Assembly: GCF_025141935.1 (NCBI RefSeq)
Contig: NZ_CP081120.1
Location: 682,001-746,000, forward strand
Direction: 5' to 3'
DNA: 64,000 nt
From: Sulfitobacter sp. S190
GTDB lineage: Bacteria > Pseudomonadota > Alphaproteobacteria > Rhodobacterales > Rhodobacteraceae
Shown here: piece after piece, positions 46,779-56,953 of the stretch
Position numbering within the stretch: position 1 is the stretch's first letter
How the letters are laid out: each line of letters starts with the position of its first letter
Translations under genes and position numbers: made by a program
Notes under the pieces: generated by a model
What the model was told of the DNA's origin: nothing
The model's input: only the letters and a program-made list of their open reading frames with translations
Database searches by the model: none

Positions 46779-47651
46779 TCAGCGAAGGTGACCTATTGTG
46801 AAGGTTGGTGCGGATTTTTCTGTTTCCAGATAGGCGCTTAGCGCATCGGGGTCTGGCTGCTCCGTGGTTTTTGTCTCTGCCGCGGCCAGCCCGCCCGAAA
46901 TAAACAGAGAATCGATATCCTCGCCGATGGCGCCGGCAACATCGGTCAGAATGCCGTCACCGATCGCCAGGATACGGTCATCGGCGATGGTGTTGCCGAG
47001 CGCGTGCAGCCTGCGGCGGGCCAGATCGTAGATCGGCGGATGCGGCTTGCCGAAATAGAGGCTTTCCCCGCCCATCTCGCTGTACATCTTGGCCACAGCG
47101 CCCGCGCACCACTCGCGGACCTCGCCCCGGTCAACCACGATATCGGGGTTCGCGCAAAGCAGCTTGGCCCCGCGCGCCAGTGCGGCCTCCAGATCGGGCC
47201 GCCAGCTTTCCGGATCGGCCAGAGAATCGAACGGACCGGTGCAGACGACGCCCTCTGCTTCATCTAGCGGCACGCGGGTAATCTCCACCGGATTTTCCAG
47301 CAGGTTCAACGGCTCGAAAAAGCGGCTGTCGGTGTCGGGGCCCAGATGCCAGACCCGCGTGCCCACGACCCCGCGGTACATCGCGGAGCGTGCGGAATCA
47401 CCCGATGTCGCAATGTCGTCATAGGCGTCCTGTGGCACGCCGAAATGCACCAGCTGCTTGGCCACGCCCTTGCGCGGACGCGGCGAGTTGGTGACCAGAA
47501 TGACAATGCCGCCCGACTGCCGGTATTGCTGCAACGCGGCCACGGCTGACGGTATCGCGGCCACCCCGTTGTGCACGCAGCCCCACAGATCGACGAAAAG
47601 CGCGTCATAGGGGGCGGAAATATCGGACAGGGCGGTGACGATGCGGGACAT
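46779..47651 (-). CDS. HAD-superfamily class IIA hydrolase, TIGR01459-like
   Basis: The 290-aa protein has the HAD nucleophile motif near residue 18 as FVDLWGCVHNG (DLWG instead of the common DxDG), the Thr/Ser motif VILVTNSPRPRKGV and the C-terminal metal motif ILAIGDGILTDVAGA. It belongs with NagD/PGP-type sugar or nucleotide phosphatases. ATG 47651 (MSRIVTAL) is chosen over an in-frame 47708. It follows ppaC on the same strand after a hairpin. Confidence 0.85.
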   Translation of the reverse strand: MSRIVTALSDISAPYDALFVDLWGCVHNGVAAIPSAVAALQQYRQSGGIVILVTNSPRPRKGVAKQLVHFGVPQDAYDDIATSGDSARSAMYRGVVGTRVWHLGPDTDSRFFEPLNLLENPVEITRVPLDEAEGVVCTGPFDSLADPESWRPDLEAALARGAKLLCANPDIVVDRGEVREWCAGAVAKMYSEMGGESLYFGKPHPPIYDLARRRLHALGNTIADDRILAIGDGILTDVAGAIGEDIDSLFISGGLAAAETKTTEQPDPDALSAYLETEKSAPTFTIGHLR

Positions 47652-47680
47652 GAGGCGGCTTTCGACAGGAAGGTAAATGA

Positions 47681-47702
47681 GCCCTCCCGGTGCGGGAAGG
47701 GC
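47681..47702 (-). terminator. Probable terminator of ppaC
   Basis: GCCCTCCCG (47681-47689) pairs with CGGGAAGGGC (47693-47702) with one bulged A and a 3-nt loop. On the minus strand it is followed by TCATTTACC, a weak T-rich tract. It lies 13 bases after the ppaC stop. Confidence 0.5.
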
Positions 47703-47715
47703 CGGCAACGAGGCC

Positions 47716-48636
47716 TCAGACCTTGAGGTTCGGGATGATCTGCTTTTTGCGGCTCATCACACCGGGCAGCACCACCGTGTCACCGGAGACCGAGACGTCG
47801 AAGCTCTTTTCGGCCACGGATTTCGTCAGGTCGTTGGGCACAAGCATCGTCGCCTGCTCGTTGAGGATGTCGACCACGAACAACAGCACCTGATCGGCAC
47901 CGTCCTGCTGGGCCACCTCGGGCATGGCGGCCATCAGCTTGTCCTTGCGGCCCAGCACCTGTTCGGGTGACGTCGTCTCCAGCACAGAGACGCGGAACTG
48001 CTTGCCGTCGACTTCGTATTCCTTGCTGTCCATGCGCAAGAGCTCGGCTTCCGAAAATGCCGACACATCGGATTTTGCGGCGAACATCTCGGCGGCATAG
48101 GCGGGCATGTCGACCCCCAGATCCTCTGCCAGCGACCAGGCAATCGCCTTGTCTTCCTGCGTGGTGGTCGGCGAGCGGAATTCCAGCGTGTCCGACAGGA
48201 TGCAGGTCAGCATCGCGCCTTTGATCTCGGTGGGCATCTGGGCGATGTCGCTGCCGATCATCTTCCACATGATGGTGGCCGTACAGGCCAGCGGCTCGAT
48301 GCGGATCTCGATCGGCGCCGCCGTCTCGAGGCCCCCGACCAGCTTGTGATGATCGATGATGCCCACAATATTCGCGTCATTGATCATATCGGGCAATTCG
48401 GCGGGGTTGTTGGTGTCGACGATGACAACGTCCTGTCCGGCCTGCGGCGCATCGATGATCTGCGGCTTGTCGAGCTTCCAGTGATCGAGCATGAACAGCG
48501 CTTCGGTATTGGGCTCTCCCAGCAGGGCAGGCTGCGCATCCACCCCCTTGATCTGGTTGAGATACCACGCCCAGATGATCGGGCTTCCGGTGCTGTCGGT
48601 GTCGGGAGATTTGTGGCCGAATACGAGCGTTGTCAT
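47716..48636 (-). CDS. ppaC: Manganese-dependent inorganic pyrophosphatase (family II)
   Basis: The 306-aa DHH-family enzyme hydrolyses pyrophosphate. It shows VFGHKSPDTDSTGSP at residues 5-19 (His and Asp metal ligands), VIVDTNNPAEL near residue 72, the DHH motif in GIIDHHKLVGG near residue 95, SDTLEFRSPTTT near residue 148 and the C-terminal SRKKQIIP that binds substrate. All motifs are intact. Confidence 0.95.
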   Translation of the reverse strand: MTTLVFGHKSPDTDSTGSPIIWAWYLNQIKGVDAQPALLGEPNTEALFMLDHWKLDKPQIIDAPQAGQDVVIVDTNNPAELPDMINDANIVGIIDHHKLVGGLETAAPIEIRIEPLACTATIMWKMIGSDIAQMPTEIKGAMLTCILSDTLEFRSPTTTQEDKAIAWSLAEDLGVDMPAYAAEMFAAKSDVSAFSEAELLRMDSKEYEVDGKQFRVSVLETTSPEQVLGRKDKLMAAMPEVAQQDGADQVLLFVVDILNEQATMLVPNDLTKSVAEKSFDVSVSGDTVVLPGVMSRKKQIIPNLKV

Positions 48637-48787
48637 GGGACTTCCTTGGCATAGATGCGGGTTTGGGCGCTATATAGCAGGAATAACAGGGGTGTCACGG
48701 GGGCACCGCTGCTTCATCTTGCCCTTTAAACTCAAATCCCGCAGTCCACGCCGGCGGGCCCCTGTGCCGCGATGCACCGGCCGCAGG

Positions 48788-49141
48788 CTACAGCCCCAAC
48801 TCGGCCCGCTTCTTGCGCGTCAGCCCCGACACCACCAGATCATAGGAGGCACGGATATGCGCGCACAGGCTTTCGTCGGACAGGCCGGGGCGGTCGTAGT
48901 GCTGGATCCACTTCAACCCGCGCGACGCCAGATAGGGGGCGGGCCGCAGGCCGGGGCTGTCGGAGAGCACCTCGAAAGCGAGATCGGAGGCCTTGAAGGA
49001 TACCGTATCGCCCGCATCACCGTGCCCCACGACCGCAAAAACCTTGCCGCCGATCTTGTAGACATCGGCGTTGCCCCACTGGATCACGTGGGTGGCGTGG
49101 GGCTGGGCTGCGCAAAATGACGTCAATTCGTCCCGTGTCAT
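48788..49141 (-). CDS. MmcQ/YjbR-family protein
   Basis: The 117-aa protein has the YjbR double-wing layout: MTRDELTSFCAAQPHATH at the start, VYKIGGKVFAVVG, FKASDLAFEVLSDSPGLRPAPYLASRGLKWI and a C-terminal helix with SYDLVVSGLTRKKRAEL. Some members bind DNA in other contexts, but function here is unknown. It is divergent from the DUF2161 gene by 53 bp. Confidence 0.88.
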   Translation of the reverse strand: MTRDELTSFCAAQPHATHVIQWGNADVYKIGGKVFAVVGHGDAGDTVSFKASDLAFEVLSDSPGLRPAPYLASRGLKWIQHYDRPGLSDESLCAHIRASYDLVVSGLTRKKRAELGL

Positions 49142-49194
49142 GCAGAAAGGTTAATGGGATTCACCCCTCGTGTGAATGGTGCTAGCGTCGGGCC

Positions 49195-49872
49195 ATGGGC
49201 AATGCGCGCGAAACCGATCTGTACGGTCCGGTAAAATCCTTTCTGGAGGATCAGGGCTATGTGGTGAAATCCGAAGTCGGCGCGGCGGATGTGGTTGCCG
49301 TGCGCGGGGCGGAACCCCCCGTGGTGGTCGAGCTGAAGCTGGGGTTTTCGCTGGCGCTGTTTCACCAATGCATCGACCGGCTCAAGGTCAGCGATGATGT
49401 CTATATGGCGGTGGCGCGCCAGCCCGGCAAGCGGTTCCACAAGAGCCTCAAGGCCAATGTTGCGATGGCGCGGCGGCTGGGTCTGGGGGTGATCGCGGTG
49501 CGGCTCGAGGATGGTCTGGTCGAGGTGCACGCCGATCCCGGCCCCTATGCCCCGCGCAAGAACGCGCGCAAGCAGCAGCGGCTGTTGCGCGAATTCGCCC
49601 GCAGGCAAGGCGACCCGAATGACGGCGGGCAGACACGGGCGGGGCTGGTGACGGCCTACCGGCAGGATGCGCTGAAACTGGCCGTCTACCTGTTCGAGGT
49701 GGGCGCGGTCAAAGGCGCCGACGTGGCCCGCGAGACCGGCGTGGCCCGCGCGACCACGATGATGCGCGACAACCACTACGGCTGGTTCGAAAAGGTCGAA
49801 AAAGGGGTGTACGGCCTCAGCCCCGCGGGCGCAGAGGCGGTGGCGGTCTCGGGCCGTGTGCTGGGCGCCTAG
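49195..49872 (+). CDS. DUF2161 protein, PD-(D/E)XK nuclease-like
   Basis: The 225-aa protein has a nuclease-fold core: a helix (ETDLYGPVKSFLEDQGYVVKSE), the strand GAADVVAVRG with Asp, and PPVVVELKLGFSLALFHQCIDRL with the E-x-K signature, near residues 28-60. The C-terminal 70 residues (QDALKLAVYLFEVGAVKGADVARETGVARATTM) form a winged-helix-like DNA-binding part. Role is unknown; DNA binding or cleavage is inferred from the motif. No methylase is nearby. Confidence 0.8.
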   Translation: MGNARETDLYGPVKSFLEDQGYVVKSEVGAADVVAVRGAEPPVVVELKLGFSLALFHQCIDRLKVSDDVYMAVARQPGKRFHKSLKANVAMARRLGLGVIAVRLEDGLVEVHADPGPYAPRKNARKQQRLLREFARRQGDPNDGGQTRAGLVTAYRQDALKLAVYLFEVGAVKGADVARETGVARATTMMRDNHYGWFEKVEKGVYGLSPAGAEAVAVSGRVLGA

Positions 49873-50849
49873 AAGGGCTGGCGCTGCAAGGTGTAGCCGC
49901 GCCGCTCCAGCTGGTTGAGCAGACCGGTTTCGCCCGTCAGGTGCAATGCGCCCACGGCCACCACGATGCGCGACCCCGGTGCCGCCTCGATCGGGGCGAT
50001 CCACGACAGATTGCGGGTGTCGAGGATATCGGCCATCAGCGCGTCGAACAGACGGTCGAATTCCTCTTGCGGCAGGTCGATCTGCGTGCGCCCGGCGATC
50101 CGCGACAGCGCAAGTGCTGCGGCGATGTCCTCTTCGAGATATTGTGCGACCAGCGTGGCGTGGCTGTTGTTGGCCTGTGCCACGCTGGGCGTGCCCAACC
50201 GCAGCATGCGCAGCTGTTCGTCCAGCGGATCGGCACCCAGTATCGCAAACACCGTGTCATAGGGTTCGAGCGACAGGACCGGCACGCCGGCGGCATCGGC
50301 CACGGCCATCAGCCGCGCATCCAGCCCCGTCTCGCCCGCGGCGACCGATTGCGCCACGCAGGGTGCCATCGACAGGGTGATCGACATGTACCAGGGCTGG
50401 AACTTTGCCGCGACGAAGGACGGGATACCGCGCGCCTGCGCGGCGGCGGCGACCCGCGTCCAGTCGTCGGGCGGCAGCAGATCGATCAGGGTCTTGCCCG
50501 GCAGGAATGCCAAATCGGGCTGCGTGGCTACCGCTTCTCGCAGTTGCGCGTGCGCGTCTTCGTTGGCTTCGACCAGCAGCGTGTCGGCCGCGCGCACGAC
50601 CGTTGCCAGCCGCGCCGCGATCGGGTCGAGCCGGTCGTCCGAGATGTGCAGCGTGCCGATCACATGCACCGTGCGGCCGTCGCGCGTTGCGGTCCAGTGG
50701 TTGCCGCGCGGGTAGGGAGTTTGCGCCACTTCCGCGGCCAGTTCGCGCTGCTGCGCATCGGTCAGCGTATCGCGCAGGTCCTCTCCGCTGCAGGCGGTCC
50801 AGCCCTTGAAAGGCAGCAGCAAAAGTACCATGTAAAACAAGAAGCGCAT
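49869..50849 (-). CDS. TraB/GumN-family protein
   Basis: The 326-aa protein has a signal peptide (MRFLFYMVLLLLPFKGWTA) and the TraB/GumN motifs: HVIGTLHISDDRLDP near residue 60 (GTLH), VEANEDAHAQLRE, and the C-terminal VVAVGALHLTGETGLLNQLERRGY with GxxH. The paired His and Glu residues suggest metal-dependent hydrolase activity, which is unproven. In-frame starts also exist at 50861 (ATG) and 50873 (TTG); I chose 50849 because it gives the cleanest signal peptide. Confidence 0.85.
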   Translation of the reverse strand: MRFLFYMVLLLLPFKGWTACSGEDLRDTLTDAQQRELAAEVAQTPYPRGNHWTATRDGRTVHVIGTLHISDDRLDPIAARLATVVRAADTLLVEANEDAHAQLREAVATQPDLAFLPGKTLIDLLPPDDWTRVAAAAQARGIPSFVAAKFQPWYMSITLSMAPCVAQSVAAGETGLDARLMAVADAAGVPVLSLEPYDTVFAILGADPLDEQLRMLRLGTPSVAQANNSHATLVAQYLEEDIAAALALSRIAGRTQIDLPQEEFDRLFDALMADILDTRNLSWIAPIEAAPGSRIVVAVGALHLTGETGLLNQLERRGYTLQRQPF

Positions 50850-50944
50850 CGTTTTATCCATCGGGTAAGACAAGTTCGCGCCACCCTAGCGCCGCGCGCC
50901 GGTCGTGTCGCGCCCTCGGGCCCAAAATATTTCCCCCATTCGTG

Positions 50945-51007
50945 TTGACTCGCTGTCGTGGCCTCCTTAGCTAGGCTGCGTTAGCACTCGACCAAGGGGA
51001 GTGATAA
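50945..51007 (+). promoter_or_regulatory. groESL promoter with CIRCE element
   Basis: TTGACT (50945-50950) and TAGCTA (50968-50973) are 17 bp apart. The CIRCE dyad follows at once: TTAGCACTC (50981-50989), nine bases, GAGTGATAA (50999-51007), one mismatch from the consensus. CIRCE is the operator of the heat-shock repressor HrcA. The hrcA gene is not in the window. Confidence 0.9.
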
Positions 51008-51073
51008 CGACCGGATGCTTAATGAGAAGGTCCGGTGCTGGGAGATAACTTTGAGCGTTAAGGAGCTACAAAG

Positions 51074-51361
51074 ATGGCATTGAAACCGCTTCACGACCGC
51101 GTGCTGGTGAAACGCACAGAAAGCGAAGAAAAGACAGCTGGCGGGTTGATCATTCCTGATAGCGCGAAGGAAAAGCCTTCGGAAGGTGAAGTCGTTGCAG
51201 TAGGCGAAGGCGCCCGCAAGGACAGCGGTGAGCTGATCGCTCCGGCCGTCAAGGCAGGCGACAAGATCCTGTTCGGCAAATGGTCCGGCACGGAAGTCAC
51301 CGTCGACGGCACGGAAATGCTGATGATGAAAGAAAGCGACATCATGGGGATCATCGAATAA
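51074..51361 (+). CDS. groES: Co-chaperonin GroES
   Basis: The 95-aa GroES forms the lid of the GroEL chamber. It starts [24 protein letters not shown] with the mobile loop near residues 17-32, and ends [13 protein letters not shown]. It lies 66 bp downstream of the CIRCE element and 62 bp before groEL. Confidence 0.97.
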   Translation: MALKPLHDRVLVKRTESEEKTAGGLIIPDSAKEKPSEGEVVAVGEGARKDSGELIAPAVKAGDKILFGKWSGTEVTVDGTEMLMMKESDIMGIIE

Positions 51362-51384
51362 GCGACCGCGCTTTTCGACCCTGA

Positions 51385-53064
<1,680 letters not shown>

Positions 53065-53129
53065 TCACGCCCGTCTTGCCACGCTGCCATCCTTTCGGGG
53101 GTGGCGGCAGGCCGGATCATGATGTTGTG

Positions 53130-53164
53130 CAAAGGGTCCCTTTCGGGGCCCTTTGTCATTTTTT
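53130..53164 (+). terminator. Terminator of groESL
   Basis: CAAAGGGTCCC (53130-53140) pairs with GGGGCCCTTTG (53145-53155) with one G-U pair and a TTTC loop. It is followed by TCATTTTTT. It lies 65 bases after the groEL stop. Confidence 0.88.
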
Positions 53165-53249
53165 GCGCCCGTGACGGATTTGCGCGGCGGTTAACCCCGC
53201 ATCAACGCACGGCGTGTTAGCAGATGTGCAAACAGCCAAAGGGTTCTTT

Positions 53250-53984
53250 ATGCACGCCTCGCAAAATGCCGTTCCGTCCAAGCCCGTGTCCGGCACACAG
53301 GATGTCGATGATTTCATCTATCTGATGAGCCATGATGTGCGCGCGTCGGTGCGCGCGTTGCTGGAATTGCCCCACTGGATCCGGGAAGACCTGAACGATG
53401 CGGGCATCAAGGTGTCGGGATCGGTCGAGGAAACGATCGAGATGATGAACCGCCACACCGGCCGGTTGGACCGGATGCTGGTCGATCTGCTTACCTATTC
53501 GCGCATCGGACGCATGCAGGAGGTCAAGCCCGTCAATCTTGTGGCCGCCGTGGACGAGGTGCTCGAAGAGCTGCAGCTGCCGCAGGGTTTTACAGTGAGC
53601 CGGGCGCTGGAGGCGCAAACCGCAACGCTGGGGGACCGCGATATCCTGACGTTGCTGAGTGCGCTGGTCGGCAATGCGGTGAAACACCACGATACCGGTA
53701 CGGGCAAGGTGATGATCGTGACCCGTGCCGAGCGCGATATGCTGCGCATCGTGGTATGCGACGATGGCCCCGGCATCGACCCGAAGTTCCACGAGAAGGT
53801 GGTGGGCGCGATGACCACGCTGCGCCCGCGTGATGACGTGGAGGGATCGGGCATGGGATTGGCGAATGTCCGCAAGATTGCCGCGCATTACGGCGGTGAC
53901 CTGCGGTTGGGCGAGGGGCTGGGCGGGCGCGGCCTGCGCGTTGACGTGCGCCTGCCCCTGCATGCCAAGCCGCTTTTGAGTTGA
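53250..53984 (+). CDS. Soluble histidine kinase without sensor domain
   Basis: The 244-aa protein has only the kinase core: the phospho-acceptor region DDFIYLMSHDVRASVRALLE with H28, a dimer helix to about residue 95, then the ATP-binding domain with LVGNAVKHHDTG (N box), CDDGPGIDP (G1) and GSGMGLANVRKIAAHYGG (G2). No membrane helix or PAS/GAF domain is present, so the signal must come through a partner or upstream regulator. ATG 53250 follows AAAGGG; a GTG at 53214 is in frame. The receiver gene downstream is the likely partner. Confidence 0.9.
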   Translation: MHASQNAVPSKPVSGTQDVDDFIYLMSHDVRASVRALLELPHWIREDLNDAGIKVSGSVEETIEMMNRHTGRLDRMLVDLLTYSRIGRMQEVKPVNLVAAVDEVLEELQLPQGFTVSRALEAQTATLGDRDILTLLSALVGNAVKHHDTGTGKVMIVTRAERDMLRIVVCDDGPGIDPKFHEKVVGAMTTLRPRDDVEGSGMGLANVRKIAAHYGGDLRLGEGLGGRGLRVDVRLPLHAKPLLS

Positions 53985-54107
53985 TTGCGCACCAAGTTTG
54001 CCGCGAATTGTCGGAACTTAGGACGCGTCCCACCGGGGCGCGTTAACTTTTTGGGAGGGCTGTCGCGGGTAATTTGAGGGGGTAGTGAAGTAGGGGAGTA
54101 GGCACCG

Positions 54108-54764
54108 ATGTCGGTACCAGCGGAGATTATCGAGCCGAACAAGGCGCATCATGTACAGATCATCAAGGCATTGCTGTTGGATGACAGCACGTTTGACCGC
54201 GCCCGCATCCGGCGGCTGAGCAAGCAGACGGAGCTGATGCTGCATATGGATGAGGTCGGCAGCATTGGTGAATTGAAGGACGCGGTGGGACGGCAGGTTT
54301 ATGACCTGATTCTGATTGACTACCGGCTACCCGAGGGGGACGGACTGGAAGTTCTCGCGCATATCAAGCGCAGCGAGCTGAACAGCGATGCGGCCACGGT
54401 GATGATTACCGGTGATGCGCAGCTCGAAACTGCGGTCACGGCGATGCGCAACGGATGCCATGACTTCCTGCGCAAGGATGACATGAATGCCGTCCAGCTG
54501 CGTGGCGCGGTGATGAATGCGATGCATGCCGCGCAGGAACAGCTGGCGCTTGCCGCCCGCACACAGCACCAGCGCGAGGTCATCCGCGACGGGTTGAGCG
54601 CGGCGTTGCGCGACAAATCCCTGCAAAGCGAAATGGTATCGTTCATCAAGGACAACTTTCCCTTGCAGGATAACCGGTCGGGGATCTGGACAAATGACGA
54701 TGCCGACGGGTTTGCAGGGGTGCTGATCGGATTGGACGATGACGATGAATTTATCTTCCACTGA
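54108..54764 (+). CDS. Response-regulator receiver protein
   Basis: Residues 20-135 are a CheY-like receiver with D25-D26, phospho-acceptor D71 (LILIDYRLPEGDGLE), T101 and K123. The remaining 80 residues are helical (AQEQLALAARTQHQREVIRDGLS...) and end in an acidic DDDDEF tail, with no recognised DNA-binding or enzyme domain. It lies 123 bp after the histidine kinase on the same strand. It may act by protein contact or as a phosphorelay step. Confidence 0.88.
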   Translation: MSVPAEIIEPNKAHHVQIIKALLLDDSTFDRARIRRLSKQTELMLHMDEVGSIGELKDAVGRQVYDLILIDYRLPEGDGLEVLAHIKRSELNSDAATVMITGDAQLETAVTAMRNGCHDFLRKDDMNAVQLRGAVMNAMHAAQEQLALAARTQHQREVIRDGLSAALRDKSLQSEMVSFIKDNFPLQDNRSGIWTNDDADGFAGVLIGLDDDDEFIFH

Positions 54765-54811
54765 CGGCTGACCCTTGGCGCTGGCGGCCCGTCACGTTAG
54801 GGCTTTGACCC

Positions 54812-55669
54812 ATGCGTCTGATCCTGCTGACCCTTTTGACCATGTTGGCCTTTGCCGCCAATTCGATCCTGACCCGAGCAGCGGTGGATGGGGGGCATAT
54901 CGACCCGTCGAGTTTCGCCGTGGTGCGGGTTCTGGCAGGGGCGGCGGTATTGCTGGTGATCATGGGTGCGCGCGGTGCGGCCTTTCCGTCGGTCAATCGG
55001 GCACGCGGGGTCGGCGCGCTGAGCCTTACGGCCTATATGGTCGGCTTTACGCTGGCCTATCTGACGCTGGATGCCGGTCTGGGCGCGCTGATCCTGTTTG
55101 GCGTGGTGCAAATCACGATGTTCCTGCATGCCGCCGCGACCGGTGATCGCCCGGGCCTGCGCCAGATCGGTGGCGCGGTCGTGGCCTTTGGCGGGCTGCT
55201 GCTGGTGCTGTGGCCCGGCCAGCAGGGTGGGGCCGATCCGGTGGGGGCGGCCCTGATGGTGATGGCCGGTCTCGGCTGGGCGGTCTATACGATTGCGGGG
55301 CGCGGCGCGCGCGATCCGCTTGCGACGACGGGTGCGAATTTCACGTTATGCCTGCCACTTGTCGCCGTGTTGCTGCTGTTCGGGCCGGTTGACATCAGCG
55401 CGACGGGCCTGCTGCTGGCGGTGATTTGTGGCGGTGTCACGTCGGGGTTGGGCTATGCGCTGTGGTACCGGGTGCTGACGCGGATGACCGGTCCCACGGC
55501 TGCGGTGGTGCAGTTGAGCGTGCCGATCATTGCGATCCTTTCGGGGGCGATGCTCTTGGGTGAACCGCTGGGCGTGACGGTTTTGCTGGCGGCCGGGCTG
55601 GTCGTGGGCGGGATCGGCTGGGCGGTGACCGCGCCCCGTCAGACCACCAGCGGCTCCAGCGGATCATAG
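54812..55669 (+). CDS. EamA/DMT-family transporter
   Basis: The 285-aa membrane protein has ten helices in two EamA repeats (MRLILLTLLTMLAFAANSIL... and ALMVMAGLGWAVYTIAGRG...), with MTGPTAAVVQLSVPIIAILSGAMLLGEPLG in the second. It is a drug/metabolite transporter of unknown substrate. Its last 31 bases overlap the convergent Nudix gene. Confidence 0.85.
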   Translation: MRLILLTLLTMLAFAANSILTRAAVDGGHIDPSSFAVVRVLAGAAVLLVIMGARGAAFPSVNRARGVGALSLTAYMVGFTLAYLTLDAGLGALILFGVVQITMFLHAAATGDRPGLRQIGGAVVAFGGLLLVLWPGQQGGADPVGAALMVMAGLGWAVYTIAGRGARDPLATTGANFTLCLPLVAVLLLFGPVDISATGLLLAVICGGVTSGLGYALWYRVLTRMTGPTAAVVQLSVPIIAILSGAMLLGEPLGVTVLLAAGLVVGGIGWAVTAPRQTTSGSSGS

Positions 55670-56103
55670 CCGGGGGCATCCGCATCGCCCCAGGCCACGG
55701 CAGCGAGACTGTCGGGTTTGACGCGCAGCCGGGCCATGTCATCGCGGCTGACCCACCGCCTGTCCGTCACGATATCCTCCAGATCGCGCCAGTTGGCGTC
55801 GATCTGCGGACCATCGAGCAAGCTGCACCTGAAATACACGTCGACCTGATGGAACCTGCGGTCGGGATCGTGAAATTCGTTCACGAGACAGGGCGCGCCG
55901 ACCGCGATGCGCAGACCGGTTTCCTCGTGCACCTCGCGGATGAGATTGTCCGGCAGGCTGGCGTTTTTTTCGACCCCGCCACCGGGCGCGCACATCAGAT
56001 CGCTTTTGCCTTCCGGCCACGCATTTACCAAAAGCAAACGGTTGTCGTGCAGGATCAAGGCGCGCACCGCGAGACGGGGAGAATTTGACGGTGTCATCGG
56101 CAT
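55639..56103 (-). CDS. Nudix hydrolase
   Basis: The 154-aa protein contains a full Nudix box, GGGVEKNASLPDNLIREVHEETGL (residues about 41-64), with the G-x5-E-x7-REVxEExG pattern that binds Mg. LAVRALILHDNRLLLVNAW precedes it. It hydrolyses some nucleoside diphosphate derivative; the substrate is unknown. It is divergent from the lipase-like gene. Confidence 0.9.
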   Translation of the reverse strand: MPMTPSNSPRLAVRALILHDNRLLLVNAWPEGKSDLMCAPGGGVEKNASLPDNLIREVHEETGLRIAVGAPCLVNEFHDPDRRFHQVDVYFRCSLLDGPQIDANWRDLEDIVTDRRWVSRDDMARLRVKPDSLAAVAWGDADAPGYDPLEPLVV

Positions 56104-56167
56104 ACTTTCGTAAGGTCAGATCGCGGGGGGATTTTCTTGGGCCCGCAGACGCACTACATAGCGCAGC

Positions 56168-56953
56168 ATGAGACTGATTTCGATGATTTGCGCGATATGC
56201 CTGATGGCGTCGGCCGCGGCGGCCGAACGGCCGCGCTGCGTGGTGCTGTTGCACGGGTTGGCGCGAACGGAGACGTCATTCGCCTTGATGGAGGCGGCGC
56301 TGGACGCGGAAGGCTGGCGCGTGGTGCGCCCTGGCTATCCGTCGACCGAAGCGCCGGTGCAGGAACTGGTGGACCGGACCTTGCCCGACGCGGTGGCAGA
56401 CTGCGGCACGCAGAAGGTCGATTTCGTGACCCATTCGATGGGCGGGATTCTGGTGCGCCAATGGGTGAGCGAAGTCGGGGCCGACCGGATCGGCCGGGTG
56501 GTGATGCTGAGCCCGCCGAACCAGGGCTCCGAAATCGTGGACGAATTGAACAATATTCTCGTGTTCGACTGGATCAACGGGCCTGCCGGTTTGCAGATGG
56601 GCACGGGGCCGGGATCGCTGCCACGCCGGTTGCCGCCCGCCACGTTCGAAGTGGGGATTATTGCCGGCTCGCAATCGCTCAACCCCTATTTTTCGTCTCT
56701 TTTGCCGGGCGAGGATGATGGCAAGGTCGCGGTTTATTCCACCCGGTTGGAGGGCATGAAGGATCATATTGTCCTGCCCGTGACGCATACGTTCATGATG
56801 AACAACCCGCGGGTGATCGCCGAAACGGTGGCGTTTTTGCGCGACGGGGAATTCGACCGCTCGATCTCGCTGCTGGGGGCCGTGCTGGATCAGCTGGGCT
56901 GTCCGGAGGGCGGGTGCCTGCCCGGTGTGGAGGCAGAGGGTGCTGAACCTTGA
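56168..56953 (+). CDS. Secreted lipase/esterase-like alpha/beta hydrolase
   Basis: The 261-aa protein has a signal peptide ([19 protein letters not shown]) and then [14 protein letters not shown] (oxyanion region), the nucleophile elbow [16 protein letters not shown] near residue 95 (Ser in THSMGG) and a C-terminal [10 protein letters not shown] likely holding the catalytic His. Two Cys near the C-terminus (GCPEGGC) may pair. The THSMGG elbow and PPNQGSE segment are like bacterial lipases and PGAP1-type proteins. Its stop overlaps the phnM start region. Confidence 0.85.
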   Translation: MRLISMICAICLMASAAAAERPRCVVLLHGLARTETSFALMEAALDAEGWRVVRPGYPSTEAPVQELVDRTLPDAVADCGTQKVDFVTHSMGGILVRQWVSEVGADRIGRVVMLSPPNQGSEIVDELNNILVFDWINGPAGLQMGTGPGSLPRRLPPATFEVGIIAGSQSLNPYFSSLLPGEDDGKVAVYSTRLEGMKDHIVLPVTHTFMMNNPRVIAETVAFLRDGEFDRSISLLGAVLDQLGCPEGGCLPGVEAEGAEP

